The notes under the pieces were generated by a model. It had not been told where the DNA came from. It saw only the letters and a list, made by a program, of their open reading frames with translations, and ran no database searches. A stretch of DNA of 64,000 bases from Deltaproteobacteria bacterium (GTDB lineage Bacteria > Desulfobacterota > Desulfomonilia > Desulfomonilales > Desulfomonilaceae), in assembly GCA_016875095.1 (NCBI GenBank), contig VGSG01000002.1:91241-155240 (forward strand). Reading direction: 5' to 3'. Positions 32,758 through 41,011 of this stretch are shown piece by piece; the stretch's first letter is position 1; each line of letters begins with the position of its first letter. The translations under genes and the position numbers were made by a program.

Positions 32758-33696
32758 GTGACGAGACAGAGGGTCATGATCAGCGCAACCGAGTTGGTCG
32801 AGCGGATCAGGTCCGGCGCTAGTGACGAAACCCTCATGGCATATTACGGCATCTCCGCGGGGCGGCTGGAGAGGCTGCTCCACAAGCTGGTGCAGGCCGG
32901 CAAAATAGGGCAGGCCGAGTTGGAGGCTCGACTCCTGGCGTCGCAACGCTCCCACATTGTTGAGCTCATTCCGCGCGCCCCCAGCGGAGTCCCGGCCTTG
33001 ATCGATCCCGACGACGCTGTCAAGGCCATCAGGGAGGGGCTGACGGACCTGGTCCTCATGGAGAAGTATAACCTGTCCGCGAGGGGGTTGGACAGCCTGT
33101 TCAGAAAGCTCGTGTACGCCGGGCGCATCAGTGAAGCCGAACTTGCCGCGCGGAAGCGCTCGTTGAGATGGGCGGAGCTTACCTTCGGCGCCGATCGGAC
33201 AGGGCTGGATAAAGACTTTGAATCAGACGACGAAGCGTTGCCGCCGAAAAAGGGCTGGCTCGGGACCCTTGCCGCCGGATATAAGACTCCTCTTGCCGCT
33301 GCGGCGGGCGCAGTGGTTGGAGCTTCGGCGGTTATCGCAGTCGCGTTTCTTGCAGACGACCTTATCTTCTCGAAGCAGCGAAGGGCTCATCGGGTTTCTA
33401 CGGCAGCCCAGCGCCAGTCTGACATAGGCGCTGTAAGAGTGGACGACTTGATTGTTATCCTTGAAGCTATCCGAGCGGAAGCCGTTGGAGGACCGCTCAG
33501 ATCCGCGGTTCCCGATCCGTCGGATTATCGCAGGTGCATGAAGAGCTGCCAGGACGAATTCGACCGGGGCCAAGATCCTGACCACGCCATGCTCGTTGAC
33601 TGCCGAAAGGGCTGCCTCTCTCGCTATTCAGACAGCATACGAAGAATTCGAGAACAATTTTACGACCCGCCAATTCCTCGAACCGAGAGGCGTTAA
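32758..33696 (+). CDS. Membrane protein with two copies of an unassigned '..LM.kY.LSarGL..L..KLv.aG.i..aEL' domain
   Basis: A 312-residue protein. Two related ~50-residue units lie at about residues 8-58 (SATELVERIRSGASDETLMA; GRLERLLHKLVQAGKIGQAE) and 80-131 (DDAVKAIREGLTDLVLMEKY; RGLDSLFRKLVYAGRISEAE). A third copy heads the PQQ-propeller protein at 44031-45428. After them comes one hydrophobic segment (LAAAAGAVVGASAVIAVAFL) and a C-terminal part with four Cys (CMKSCQDEFDR; DCRKGCLSRY) that could form disulfides outside the membrane. The GTG start has GGAAGGAG five bases ahead. Function unknown; the repeated unit looks like a small helical recognition domain. Confidence 0.7.
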   Translation: MTRQRVMISATELVERIRSGASDETLMAYYGISAGRLERLLHKLVQAGKIGQAELEARLLASQRSHIVELIPRAPSGVPALIDPDDAVKAIREGLTDLVLMEKYNLSARGLDSLFRKLVYAGRISEAELAARKRSLRWAELTFGADRTGLDKDFESDDEALPPKKGWLGTLAAGYKTPLAAAAGAVVGASAVIAVAFLADDLIFSKQRRAHRVSTAAQRQSDIGAVRVDDLIVILEAIRAEAVGGPLRSAVPDPSDYRRCMKSCQDEFDRGQDPDHAMLVDCRKGCLSRYSDSIRRIREQFYDPPIPRTERR

Positions 33697-34011
33697 GAGA
33701 AACAGCGTAACAGGGGGCTCTCGGCGCCAAGCGAATCGTGACCAAAAACCTAAGAATAATCGAATGATCGGACTTGACAACCGGGCCCGGTTAGTGTAAG
33801 GGATAATCTTTAATTCTGCGGTCAAGATCTCCGAACTCCCGGGGAAGCAGCCCTTTTTCGTTTAACATCGGACTCTGTGGACAAATCCGGTCGCGCGATC
33901 GCTCTCGCCGAACTGGTGGCATGTACCCCTACACTCCAGGCCGAGTGGCTTCTTTCGTGAGGGTGGTTTGATGGCGAGGGATTTGGCGCAGCAACCGAAA
34001 AGGCAGACAAT
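33697..34011. other. Intergenic region upstream of the dsr operon
   Basis: No gene seen. It holds a TTGACA element followed by a perfect palindrome (listed separately), the best candidate control region for rsbRD-dsrMKJOP. Confidence 0.45.
33774..33802 (+). promoter_or_regulatory. Candidate promoter with palindromic operator for the dsr operon
   Basis: A consensus -35 TTGACA (33774-33779) is followed after 17 bases by a poor -10 (TAAGGG, 33797-33802). The spacer contains a perfect 14-bp palindrome AACCGGGCCCGGTT (33779-33792). A weak -10 plus a palindrome between the elements is a layout seen in regulated promoters. No factor is identified. Confidence 0.35.
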
Positions 34012-34551
34012 GTGGTGAAATTGCAAGATATTCTCATAACAAAGAGGAGAGCGATCATCCAGGACTGGTTCGAGCGGGCGGCGCATCAATATCCCACTGA
34101 CGCGCGGAAGTTTCTGGCGACCGAGGAGAACCGCTTTGCAAATCCGATCAGAGCGTCGCTGCTCGATGGGATGAATGGGCTGTACGACCGTCTCGTTGCG
34201 GGAGAAACCTTTGAAACACAGGACTCGTGCGAGTTTCTGGACACGGTGATTCGAGTGCGAGCGGTTCAAGATCTCACCGCGGCTCAAGCAATAGGGTTCA
34301 TATTCTTCCTGAAGGATGCGGCGCGCGCCGCGCTGGCTGGGGAGATTCGGCGTGAGGGTATGCTGGAAGAATTATTGACATTCGAGTCAAAAATCGATAA
34401 TGTTGCCCTTCTCGCCTTCAACATGTTCATGCAGTGTCGAGAAAAGATCTACGACCTGAAAGCTACTGAGCTGAGAAACAGGACCTCCCGCATTCTCGAG
34501 AGGGCCTGTAGGATCTGGGACGCGCAGGAGCGTGCGCCTGAAGAGCGATAA
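34012..34551 (+). CDS. RsbRD N-terminal domain protein, dsr-associated
   Basis: A 179-residue all-helical protein fitting the RsbRD N-terminal domain: RRAIIQDWFERAAHQYPTDA, ANPIRASLLDGMNGLYDRLV and VRAVQDLTAAQAIGFIFFLK. A C-terminal coiled helix follows (REKIYDLKATELRNRTSRIL). It lacks the STAS domain of full RsbR proteins. Such genes stand in front of dsrM in many sulfate reducers, and a sensory or assembly role for the Dsr membrane complex is presumed. The gene ends 35 bases ahead of dsrM, so it is the first gene of the operon. The GTG-GTG start is somewhat uncertain. Confidence 0.8.
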   Translation: MVKLQDILITKRRAIIQDWFERAAHQYPTDARKFLATEENRFANPIRASLLDGMNGLYDRLVAGETFETQDSCEFLDTVIRVRAVQDLTAAQAIGFIFFLKDAARAALAGEIRREGMLEELLTFESKIDNVALLAFNMFMQCREKIYDLKATELRNRTSRILERACRIWDAQERAPEER

Positions 34552-34586
34552 CCCGATTAGCTTAACAATAGACGAGGTGGTGGCAG

Positions 34587-35591
34587 ATGAACCCATGGTA
34601 TTCGGTGCTCATTTCCCTCTTCATCGTCATAGGGCTGGTGTTGATAGCCCTGATTGGAGTAGGGAGCATAGGCCTGAACAGTCTGTTCGGGGTTTACATC
34701 CCGTACGTAGCGTTCGCCGTGTTCATCATCGGCTTCATCTGGCGGGTGGTGGAGTGGGCGAGGGCGCCTGTCCCGTTCAAGATTCCCACAACGGGCGGGC
34801 AGGGCAAGTCCCTGCCGTGGATGAAGCACGAGAAACTGGACAGCCCGTTCACTACGGGTCAGGTGATTGTCCGGATGCTCCTGGAGGTGTTCCTTTTCCG
34901 GTCGTTGTTCCGGAACGTCAAAGGAGAGCTCCGGGGCGGTCCGCGGCTGACTTTCGCGTCGTCCAAGTGGCTGTGGTTGTTTGGCATTCTGTTTCACTAT
35001 TCTTTCCTCACCATCGTGCTCAGGCATTTGCGGTTCTTCACCGAGCCTGTGCCGCAGTGGGTGCAGCTCATTTCGTCACTGGACGGTTTTTTTGAGATCC
35101 TGGTCCCTACTTTCTTTCTGACGGACGCAGCATTCCTGCTTGCCGCAACGTTACTCTTTCTCAGGCGAGTAGTGATTCCTCAAGTCCGCTACATATCCCT
35201 TCCCAATGATTACTTTCCGCTGTTGCTGATTCTGGGCATCGGGATTTCCGGAATCTTGATGCGCCAGGTCTTCCATGTCGATCTGGAGAAGGTCAAGGAA
35301 CTGGCCATCGGGCTGGCGGCTTTCAGCCCCACGGTTCCCAAGGAGCTGGGATCCGTCTTCTATGTCCACCTCTTTCTGGTGAGTGTGCTGGCCGCGTATA
35401 TACCTTGGAGCAAAATCATGCACGCGGCCGGTGTGTTCATGAGTCCCACCCGGAATATGGCGAACAACAACCGAGCGGTCCGACACATCAATCCCTGGAA
35501 TTACCCGGTGAAGGTGCACACATACGAGGAATACGAGGATGATTTCCGGGCAAAGATGAAAGAAGTCGGACTGCCTGTGGATAAGGAGTAA
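34587..35591 (+). CDS. dsrM: DsrM, NarI-like cytochrome b subunit of the DsrMKJOP complex
   Basis: A 334-residue integral membrane protein. About six helices are visible, starting VLISLFIVIGLVLIALIGVG; LWLFGILFHYSFLTIVLRHL carries His residues suited to heme b binding, as in NarI. DsrM exchanges electrons with the menaquinone pool and passes them to DsrK. GAGGTGG precedes the ATG. The C-terminus ends in a soluble tail (PWNYPVKVHTYEEYEDDF) on the cytoplasmic side, where DsrK binds. It is followed three bases later by dsrK. Length is normal for DsrM. Confidence 0.95.
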   Translation: MNPWYSVLISLFIVIGLVLIALIGVGSIGLNSLFGVYIPYVAFAVFIIGFIWRVVEWARAPVPFKIPTTGGQGKSLPWMKHEKLDSPFTTGQVIVRMLLEVFLFRSLFRNVKGELRGGPRLTFASSKWLWLFGILFHYSFLTIVLRHLRFFTEPVPQWVQLISSLDGFFEILVPTFFLTDAAFLLAATLLFLRRVVIPQVRYISLPNDYFPLLLILGIGISGILMRQVFHVDLEKVKELAIGLAAFSPTVPKELGSVFYVHLFLVSVLAAYIPWSKIMHAAGVFMSPTRNMANNNRAVRHINPWNYPVKVHTYEEYEDDFRAKMKEVGLPVDKE

Positions 35592-35594
35592 GCG

Positions 35595-37223
35595 ATGTCA
35601 CTGGAAGGCCTGCCGAAACCGGAAAACCTGCATATTGATTTTGAGGCGCCCCAAACAGACTGGATGGAGACCCCCACGACTTTCAGGTCGGGCACGTTCA
35701 GTTTCCCTGCGGCCCCCAAGAACATCAAATACATGGGGATGGCTAACCCTCGGGAATGGTCACCGACGGAGGAGGATTGGAAACTCCCCGATAACTGGCG
35801 CCAGATCATCCTCGATGGGTTAAAGGAACGTCTGGAAAAGTTTCGATCCTTCAGGCTCTTCATGGATATCTGTGTGAGGTGCGGAGCTTGCGCGGACAAG
35901 TGCCACTTCTTCCTGGGAGGAGGCGATCCGAAGAACATGCCGGTGCTCCGGGCCGAGCTCCTCAGATCGGTTTACCGAAAGGATTACACCCTCGCGGGAA
36001 AGATCCTGGGACGCATGGTTGGAGCGCGTGACCTTGACCTCAAGGTGCTCAAGGAGTGGTTCTACTATTTCTACCAGTGCACGGAATGTCGGCGATGCTC
36101 GCTGTACTGCCCGTACGGGATCGATACCGCGGAAATCACCATGATCGGCCGCGAGCTGCTCAACCTGGTCGGGCTGAATATCAACTGGGTTCAAGAGCCG
36201 GTCGCCAACTGTTTCAGGACGGGCAACCACCTGGGTATTCCTCCCCACGGTTTGATCGACATGTGGGAGTTCTGCGTGGACGACATCGAGAACGTCACCG
36301 GGATCAGGGTGGACTTGCCGGTCAACCGCAAGGGCGCAGAGATCCTGATGGTGACCCCTTCGGGTGATTACTTCGCAGACCCGGGGACGTACACCTTCAT
36401 GGGCTATCTCATGCTCTTTCATGAGCTTGGCCTGGATTATACGTGGAGCACGTACGCCTCCGAAGGCGGGAACTTCGGTCTGTTTACTTCCCACGAGACT
36501 ATCAAGAGGCTCAACGCCAAGATCTATGCCGAAGCCAAGCGTCTGGGCGTCAAGTGGATCCTGGGCGGAGAGTGCGGCCACATGTGGCGGGTTATCCACC
36601 AGTACATGGACACCATGAACGGTCCCGCGGATTTCCTTGAAGTCCCGAAATCGCCTTTCACAGGGACGGTGTTTGAGAACGCAAGATCCAGCAAGATGGT
36701 GCATATCACTGAGTTCACGTCAGACCTCATCAAGCACGGAAAGCTCAACCTGGATCCGAGCAGGAACGACAAGGTGATCGCCACGTACCATGATTCGTGC
36801 AATACGGCGCGCGCCGCGGGCCTTCTCGATGAGCCCCGGTACGTGATCAAAGCCGTCTGCAACAACTTCTATGAAATGCCGGAGAACACGATCCGAGAAG
36901 AGACCTTCTGTTGCGGGGGCGGCGCCGGGCTCGGCAACGACGAAAACATCGAAATGAGGATGCGCGGCGGCTTTCCGAGAGCCAATGCGGTCAATTACGT
37001 GCGAGACGAGCACGGTGTGAATCGCCTCCTGTGTATGTGCGCAATCGACCGGGCCACGCTCACAGCCCTGATGCACTATTGGGCGCCGGACGTGGAAGTG
37101 GGCGGTATCCACGAGCTGGTGGCAAACGCCCTCATCATGAAGGGCGAAGATGAACGAAAGACCGACCTGCGCGGCGAGCCACTGCCAGGCATGGAAGACA
37201 TGGAGGAAGAAGAGGATGTATAA
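35595..37223 (+). CDS. dsrK: DsrK, HdrD-like iron-sulfur subunit
   Basis: A 542-residue cytoplasmic iron-sulfur protein related to heterodisulfide reductase HdrD. Two 4Fe-4S motifs are present: CVRCGACADKCHFFLGGG and CTECRRCSLYCPYGID. The CCG domain for the special catalytic [4Fe-4S] cluster appears as YHDSCNTARAAGLLDEPRYV with EETFCCGGGAGLGNDE, and the late LLCMCAIDRATL. DsrK is thought to reduce the trisulfide form of DsrC made by sulfite reductase. The gene overlaps dsrJ by eight bases. Confidence 0.96.
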   Translation: MSLEGLPKPENLHIDFEAPQTDWMETPTTFRSGTFSFPAAPKNIKYMGMANPREWSPTEEDWKLPDNWRQIILDGLKERLEKFRSFRLFMDICVRCGACADKCHFFLGGGDPKNMPVLRAELLRSVYRKDYTLAGKILGRMVGARDLDLKVLKEWFYYFYQCTECRRCSLYCPYGIDTAEITMIGRELLNLVGLNINWVQEPVANCFRTGNHLGIPPHGLIDMWEFCVDDIENVTGIRVDLPVNRKGAEILMVTPSGDYFADPGTYTFMGYLMLFHELGLDYTWSTYASEGGNFGLFTSHETIKRLNAKIYAEAKRLGVKWILGGECGHMWRVIHQYMDTMNGPADFLEVPKSPFTGTVFENARSSKMVHITEFTSDLIKHGKLNLDPSRNDKVIATYHDSCNTARAAGLLDEPRYVIKAVCNNFYEMPENTIREETFCCGGGAGLGNDENIEMRMRGGFPRANAVNYVRDEHGVNRLLCMCAIDRATLTALMHYWAPDVEVGGIHELVANALIMKGEDERKTDLRGEPLPGMEDMEEEEDV

Positions 37224-37632
37224 CGCAGGTAAAGTTATAATCGGGATACTCATATTCCTGGGGTTGTTCACCTATCCGATATGGTCTCCCATAGTCCTGG
37301 GCAAGGCCGGACCTCCGCCGCAACTGGAGAAGCCCGATCCGGCCAAGGGTAAGGTCTGCGTGGAGGCGACGGATTACATGAGATCCACTCACATGTCGCT
37401 CTTGAACAATTGGAGAGACTGGGTCGTGCGGGACGGCAACCGGATTTACACCGGCCTGGAAGGCAAGAAGTACAACATGAGCCTGCAGAACACCTGCTTG
37501 GACTGCCATAAGAGTAGGGAGAAGTTCTGCGATCGATGCCACAACTATGTCAACGTCTCACCCAGGTGCTGGGAATGCCACATAGAGCCGGAATACAAGC
37601 AACAGCAGGCTGTCGCGTGGAGGAGTAAGTGA
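37216..37632 (+). CDS. dsrJ: DsrJ, periplasmic triheme cytochrome c
   Basis: A 138-residue membrane-anchored cytochrome. An N-terminal hydrophobic anchor (KVIIGILIFLGLFTYPIW) is followed by three CxxCH heme-binding motifs close together: CLDCH, CDRCH and CWECH. KVCVEATDYMRSTHM holds the conserved Cys known as an unusual heme ligand in DsrJ proteins. The ATG at 37216 lies inside the end of dsrK; a longer frame from 37150 is a dsrK shadow. It overlaps the dsrO start. DsrJ sits in the periplasm with DsrO and DsrP. Confidence 0.95.
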   Translation: MYNAGKVIIGILIFLGLFTYPIWSPIVLGKAGPPPQLEKPDPAKGKVCVEATDYMRSTHMSLLNNWRDWVVRDGNRIYTGLEGKKYNMSLQNTCLDCHKSREKFCDRCHNYVNVSPRCWECHIEPEYKQQQAVAWRSK

Positions 37633-38429
37633 TGGACAAGACCAGAAGAGATTTCTTGAAGATCGCCGGTCTCTCCGCGCTGGGTCTGGGAGCCAAGCCG
37701 GCCGCGGATGCGTTTGCGCAATCGGCGCAAGGGCCCAAGATTGCGCCGATACCCGAAGCGCTTAAGGCCAAGAGATGGGCGATGGTGGTGAACCTTAAGA
37801 AATTCAAAGAATCGGGCCCCGATGCGCTCCAAGCTTGCGTGGACGCGTGCCATACGATTCACAACGTGCCCAAGTTCGATAACCCAAAAGACGAGGTGAA
37901 ATGGATCTGGACCGAGTCTCTGGCGCACGCGCTGCCCAACGAGGAACACCACTTCCTGGAAGAGTTCGTGAAGGAACAGATGAAGGGGTTGCCGATCCTG
38001 GTTCTGTGCAACCATTGCGACAACCCTCCGTGTGTCAGGGTGTGCCCGACCCAAGCCACGTTCCGGCGACTCGACGGCGTGGTGATGATGGATTATCACC
38101 GGTGCATCGGCTGCCGTTACTGCATGGCAGGGTGTCCCTTCGGCGCGCGGAGCCTGAATTGGCGTGATCCGCGGCCGTTCATAAAGACCAAACTGAACCG
38201 GGAATACCCCACCAGGACCAGGGGCGTGGTCGAAAAGTGCAACTTCTGCGACGAACGGTTGGCCAAGGGCCTCAAACCCGCGTGTGTGGAGGCCTGCAAG
38301 AACAAGGAGATTATCTTCGGCGACCTGGAGGACCCGAAGTCCGAAGTTAGGGAACTCCTTCGAGCCAACTTCGCCGTTCGGCGGAAGCCGCAGCTCGGCA
38401 CCCAACCTCAGGTTTACTACATAGTGTGA
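37632..38429 (+). CDS. dsrO: DsrO, periplasmic ferredoxin-like iron-sulfur subunit
   Basis: A 265-residue protein with a Tat signal (TRRDFLKIAGLSALGLGA), so it is exported folded. Four Cys clusters typical of the DmsB/HybA family follow: CVDACHTIHNVPK, LCNHCDNPPCVRVCPTQATF, CIGCRYCMAGCPFGARSL and CNFCDERLAKGLKPACVEAC. DsrO links DsrJ to the quinone-interacting membrane protein DsrP. The ATG overlaps the dsrJ stop, so the two are translationally coupled. Confidence 0.95.
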   Translation: MDKTRRDFLKIAGLSALGLGAKPAADAFAQSAQGPKIAPIPEALKAKRWAMVVNLKKFKESGPDALQACVDACHTIHNVPKFDNPKDEVKWIWTESLAHALPNEEHHFLEEFVKEQMKGLPILVLCNHCDNPPCVRVCPTQATFRRLDGVVMMDYHRCIGCRYCMAGCPFGARSLNWRDPRPFIKTKLNREYPTRTRGVVEKCNFCDERLAKGLKPACVEACKNKEIIFGDLEDPKSEVRELLRANFAVRRKPQLGTQPQVYYIV

Positions 38430-38436
38430 GGGAACC

Positions 38437-39606
38437 ATGTTTGAAAATGCGTTAAGGGGAAGTAAAGGTTACTGGGCCTGGATTATTCTCCTGTTGCTGG
38501 TGTTGGGGGCCGGATTCGCCAATTACCTGCGGCAGTGGGTTTTCGGGTTAGGAATAACAGGGATGAGTAGAGACGTCTCCTGGGGCCTTTACATCGGCCA
38601 GTTCACGTTTCTGGTCGGTGTTGCGGCCTCGGCCGTGATGCTTGTCCTGCCCTACTATCTGCACGACTATAAGGTCTTTGGGAAGATTACCATCCTGGGG
38701 GAGTTTGTGGCCATTGCAGCGGTCACCATGTGCCTCTCGTTTATCATCGTCGACTTGGGGAGGCCGGACCGGGCGTTCAATGTGTTGCTCTATCCGTCTC
38801 CCAATTCGGTCCTCTTCTGGGACATGATCGTGCTCAATGGGTATCTCTTCCTCAACCTTCTCGTTGGATGGACGGTGTTGGGATGCGAGCAGCGGGGCGC
38901 CCCGCCGCCCAAGTGGATCAAGCCCTTTATCTACCTCTCCATTCCCTGGGCCATCAGCATCCATACCGTGACGGCCTTTTTGTACGCGGGTTTGCCCGGG
39001 AGAGGGTTCTGGCTCACCGCGATAATGGCCCCTCGATTTCTCGGTTCCGCGTTCGCGTCAGGTCCGAGCCTGTTGATCCTATTGTCATTCCTTCTGCGCC
39101 GGACCACTACTTTTGACCCGGGCCGGGAAGCGATCCAGGCCCTGGCGAAGATCGTGACCTACGCCATGGTGGTAAGCTGCTTCTTTGTGGCCTGCGAGCT
39201 GTTCACGGTGTACTACAGCCAGGTGCCGGAGCACGTGAGCCATTTCACCTATCTTTTCAGTGGCCTGCATGGCAAGTCGGGCATGGTGCCCCTATGGTGG
39301 GGCGTCATCATCATGGGACTTCTGGCTACAATCCTGCTCATCATTCCCCAGACTCGAAACAGCGACACCATTTTGCCGATTGCGTGCGCGCTCGCGTTTG
39401 CCTCGCTGTGGATCGAGAAGGGTATTCAACTGGTGGTCGTGGGTTTTATCCCCAATCCTATGGAGACCGTGACCCAGTACGCGCCGACTTTGCCGGAGAT
39501 GTCCATCACTCTCGGTGTATGGGCCTTGGGAGCTTTGATCCTGACCTTGTTGTACAAGGTCGCGGTCGCCGTCCGCGAGCAAGAGCCGGCCGGGATGAGC
39601 CACTGA
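38437..39606 (+). CDS. dsrP: DsrP, NrfD-like membrane subunit
   Basis: A 389-residue polytopic membrane protein of the NrfD/PsrC family with about ten helices, starting GYWAWIILLLLVLGAGFANY. SWGLYIGQFTFLVGVAASAV and SIPWAISIHTVTAFLYAGLP are family-typical. NrfD-type subunits oxidise or reduce menaquinol. The gene follows dsrO by seven bases with GTGAGGG ahead of the ATG. A strong terminator 54 bases after the stop ends the operon. Confidence 0.95.
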   Translation: MFENALRGSKGYWAWIILLLLVLGAGFANYLRQWVFGLGITGMSRDVSWGLYIGQFTFLVGVAASAVMLVLPYYLHDYKVFGKITILGEFVAIAAVTMCLSFIIVDLGRPDRAFNVLLYPSPNSVLFWDMIVLNGYLFLNLLVGWTVLGCEQRGAPPPKWIKPFIYLSIPWAISIHTVTAFLYAGLPGRGFWLTAIMAPRFLGSAFASGPSLLILLSFLLRRTTTFDPGREAIQALAKIVTYAMVVSCFFVACELFTVYYSQVPEHVSHFTYLFSGLHGKSGMVPLWWGVIIMGLLATILLIIPQTRNSDTILPIACALAFASLWIEKGIQLVVVGFIPNPMETVTQYAPTLPEMSITLGVWALGALILTLLYKVAVAVREQEPAGMSH

Positions 39607-39659
39607 GGCGCTATCCACTTGGCGGGCTATTTCGCCGGAAAATGATCGAAATTTGTCTG

Positions 39660-39694
39660 AGACGGCTCGCACATCGTGCGGGTCGTCTTTTTTT
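39660..39694 (+). terminator. Rho-independent terminator of the dsr operon
   Basis: A 13-bp stem (AGACGGCTCGCAC, 39660-39672) with loop ATC and partner GTGCGGGTCGTCT (39676-39688, two G-U pairs) is followed directly by a run of T to 39694. Confidence 0.92.
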
Positions 39695-39799
39695 GTGCGC
39701 TGCTTGAGAATTTTCGGCATAGGCCGGCTGCGGCCCCCAAAGAGCGTTCATCGCCCGTTTCGGCCGATCGGAGAAGGGCCGAGCGTCCTAATGGCGATG

Positions 39800-39808
39800 T
39801 GGTATAAT
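39800..39808 (+). promoter_or_regulatory. Possible extended -10 promoter
   Basis: TGGTATAAT (39800-39808) is a perfect extended -10 element without a good -35. It is placed to transcribe the CitE-like gene (leader about 115 bases). The rest of the 39695-39931 region shows no gene. Confidence 0.4.
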
Positions 39809-39931
39809 TCGGTAAAATCTTTGTTCTTACTTCATTGATCTAAGTCTTTCTTGGCCGTTTGGGCTTCCCGCTCCCGTCCGGGAGTCTTCGGAGGTCAACA
39901 GAGCGATCATCAGCCTTTCGGGAGAAGTGTC

Positions 39932-40855
39932 ATGGGGCAAAAGGTTCAACGATCCTTGCTCATACTGCCTGCGCATGTGAAGCGCTTTGTAGAAAAGGCC
40001 CATTTGCGCGGCGCGGACGCTGTGGTCCTTGACCTGGAAGATTCGGTGCCCGCTGCGCAGAAACAGGAGGCCAGGGGATTCGTCAAGGAGGCCGTTGGCT
40101 TAGCGGGCCGTGGGGGCGCGGATGTGCTGGTTCGGGTGAACAACGATCCTTCGTTGCTGCAGCGCGACCTCGCGGCCGCTGTGTGGCCGGGTGTGCATGG
40201 TATTTTCGTTCCCATGGTTGAATCCGCGGGCGATGTGGAGAAGATGGAACGGGCCGTCGAAAAGCTCGAAAAAGATCGGGATATGGCTGTGGGTAATATG
40301 CGATTTTCCCTGCACGTGGAGAGTCCCGTAGGTATCCTGAACATTCGCGAGATCGCTTACGCGAGCGAGCGCACCGAATCCATGAGCCTCGGTGTGGATG
40401 ACTACTGCTTGGAGATGGGTCTAGAGGAGACCGGGGACGGTTCGGAGCTTTGTCTCCCTTTGAGCCTGATTGTGATAGCTTGCAGAGCGAGAAAGATCCA
40501 GCCGCTGGGATTGCTTGCAAGTGTCGCCGAATATTCGGACCTGACGGCTTTTGAGCGAGCCGCGCGACGAGGTCGTGAGTTGGGCAGCACTGGGGCCCTG
40601 TGTATTCACCCGGATCAGGTCCCGGTCTTGAACAGGGTTTTCTCGCCTACGGAAGCCGAAGTGGACCATGCCCGTAGGGTCGTCCGTGTCTTCGAAGAGG
40701 GTCTCAAGGCGGGCCGCGCAGCGGTGAGTCTGAACGGGCGGATGGTGGACACCCCGATTTACAAACGGGCTAGGGCTCTCCTGGACCACGCGAACGCAAT
40801 CGCTGATAAGGAAAAACAAAAGGCGCAGGCTCTCGCGCTCCTGGAAGTTTCCTAG
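39932..40855 (+). CDS. CitE-like HpcH/HpaI aldolase family lyase
   Basis: A 307-residue TIM-barrel protein of the citrate-lyase beta/malyl-CoA-lyase type: QRSLLILPAHVKRFVEKAHL, GADAVVLDLEDSVPAAQKQE, LVRVNNDPS, SLHVESPVGILNIREIAYAS, and LGVDDYCLEMGLEETGDGSE, and ALCIHPDQVPVLNRVFSPTE. The metal-binding Glu and Asp of the family are present. No citrate lyase alpha or gamma genes lie nearby, so it is one of the stand-alone CitE-like enzymes acting on CoA or free 2-hydroxy-acid substrates. ATG 39932 has GGAGAAG upstream; a longer frame from 39851 has none. Confidence 0.85.
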   Translation: MGQKVQRSLLILPAHVKRFVEKAHLRGADAVVLDLEDSVPAAQKQEARGFVKEAVGLAGRGGADVLVRVNNDPSLLQRDLAAAVWPGVHGIFVPMVESAGDVEKMERAVEKLEKDRDMAVGNMRFSLHVESPVGILNIREIAYASERTESMSLGVDDYCLEMGLEETGDGSELCLPLSLIVIACRARKIQPLGLLASVAEYSDLTAFERAARRGRELGSTGALCIHPDQVPVLNRVFSPTEAEVDHARRVVRVFEEGLKAGRAAVSLNGRMVDTPIYKRARALLDHANAIADKEKQKAQALALLEVS

Positions 40856-41011
40856 GGTCCGGCGAGCAATCCGACGCTCAGCCCGCGCGTCATGGATCGC
40901 GGCCTGTGGCGGGAATGGCGAAGGTGGGCGACTGTGTGGCAAGATGAGGAACTTCCCCAGCCCGGGAACTGACTAAGCTTAGAAGATCGAGGGTTTTTCT
41001 TGAGGCTGAAA

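Noticed and set aside
37150..37215. Longer DsrJ start at 37150
   Set aside because: The extra 22 residues lie in another frame of dsrK and lack hydrophobic or family character; ATG 37216 gives the standard DsrJ N-terminus.
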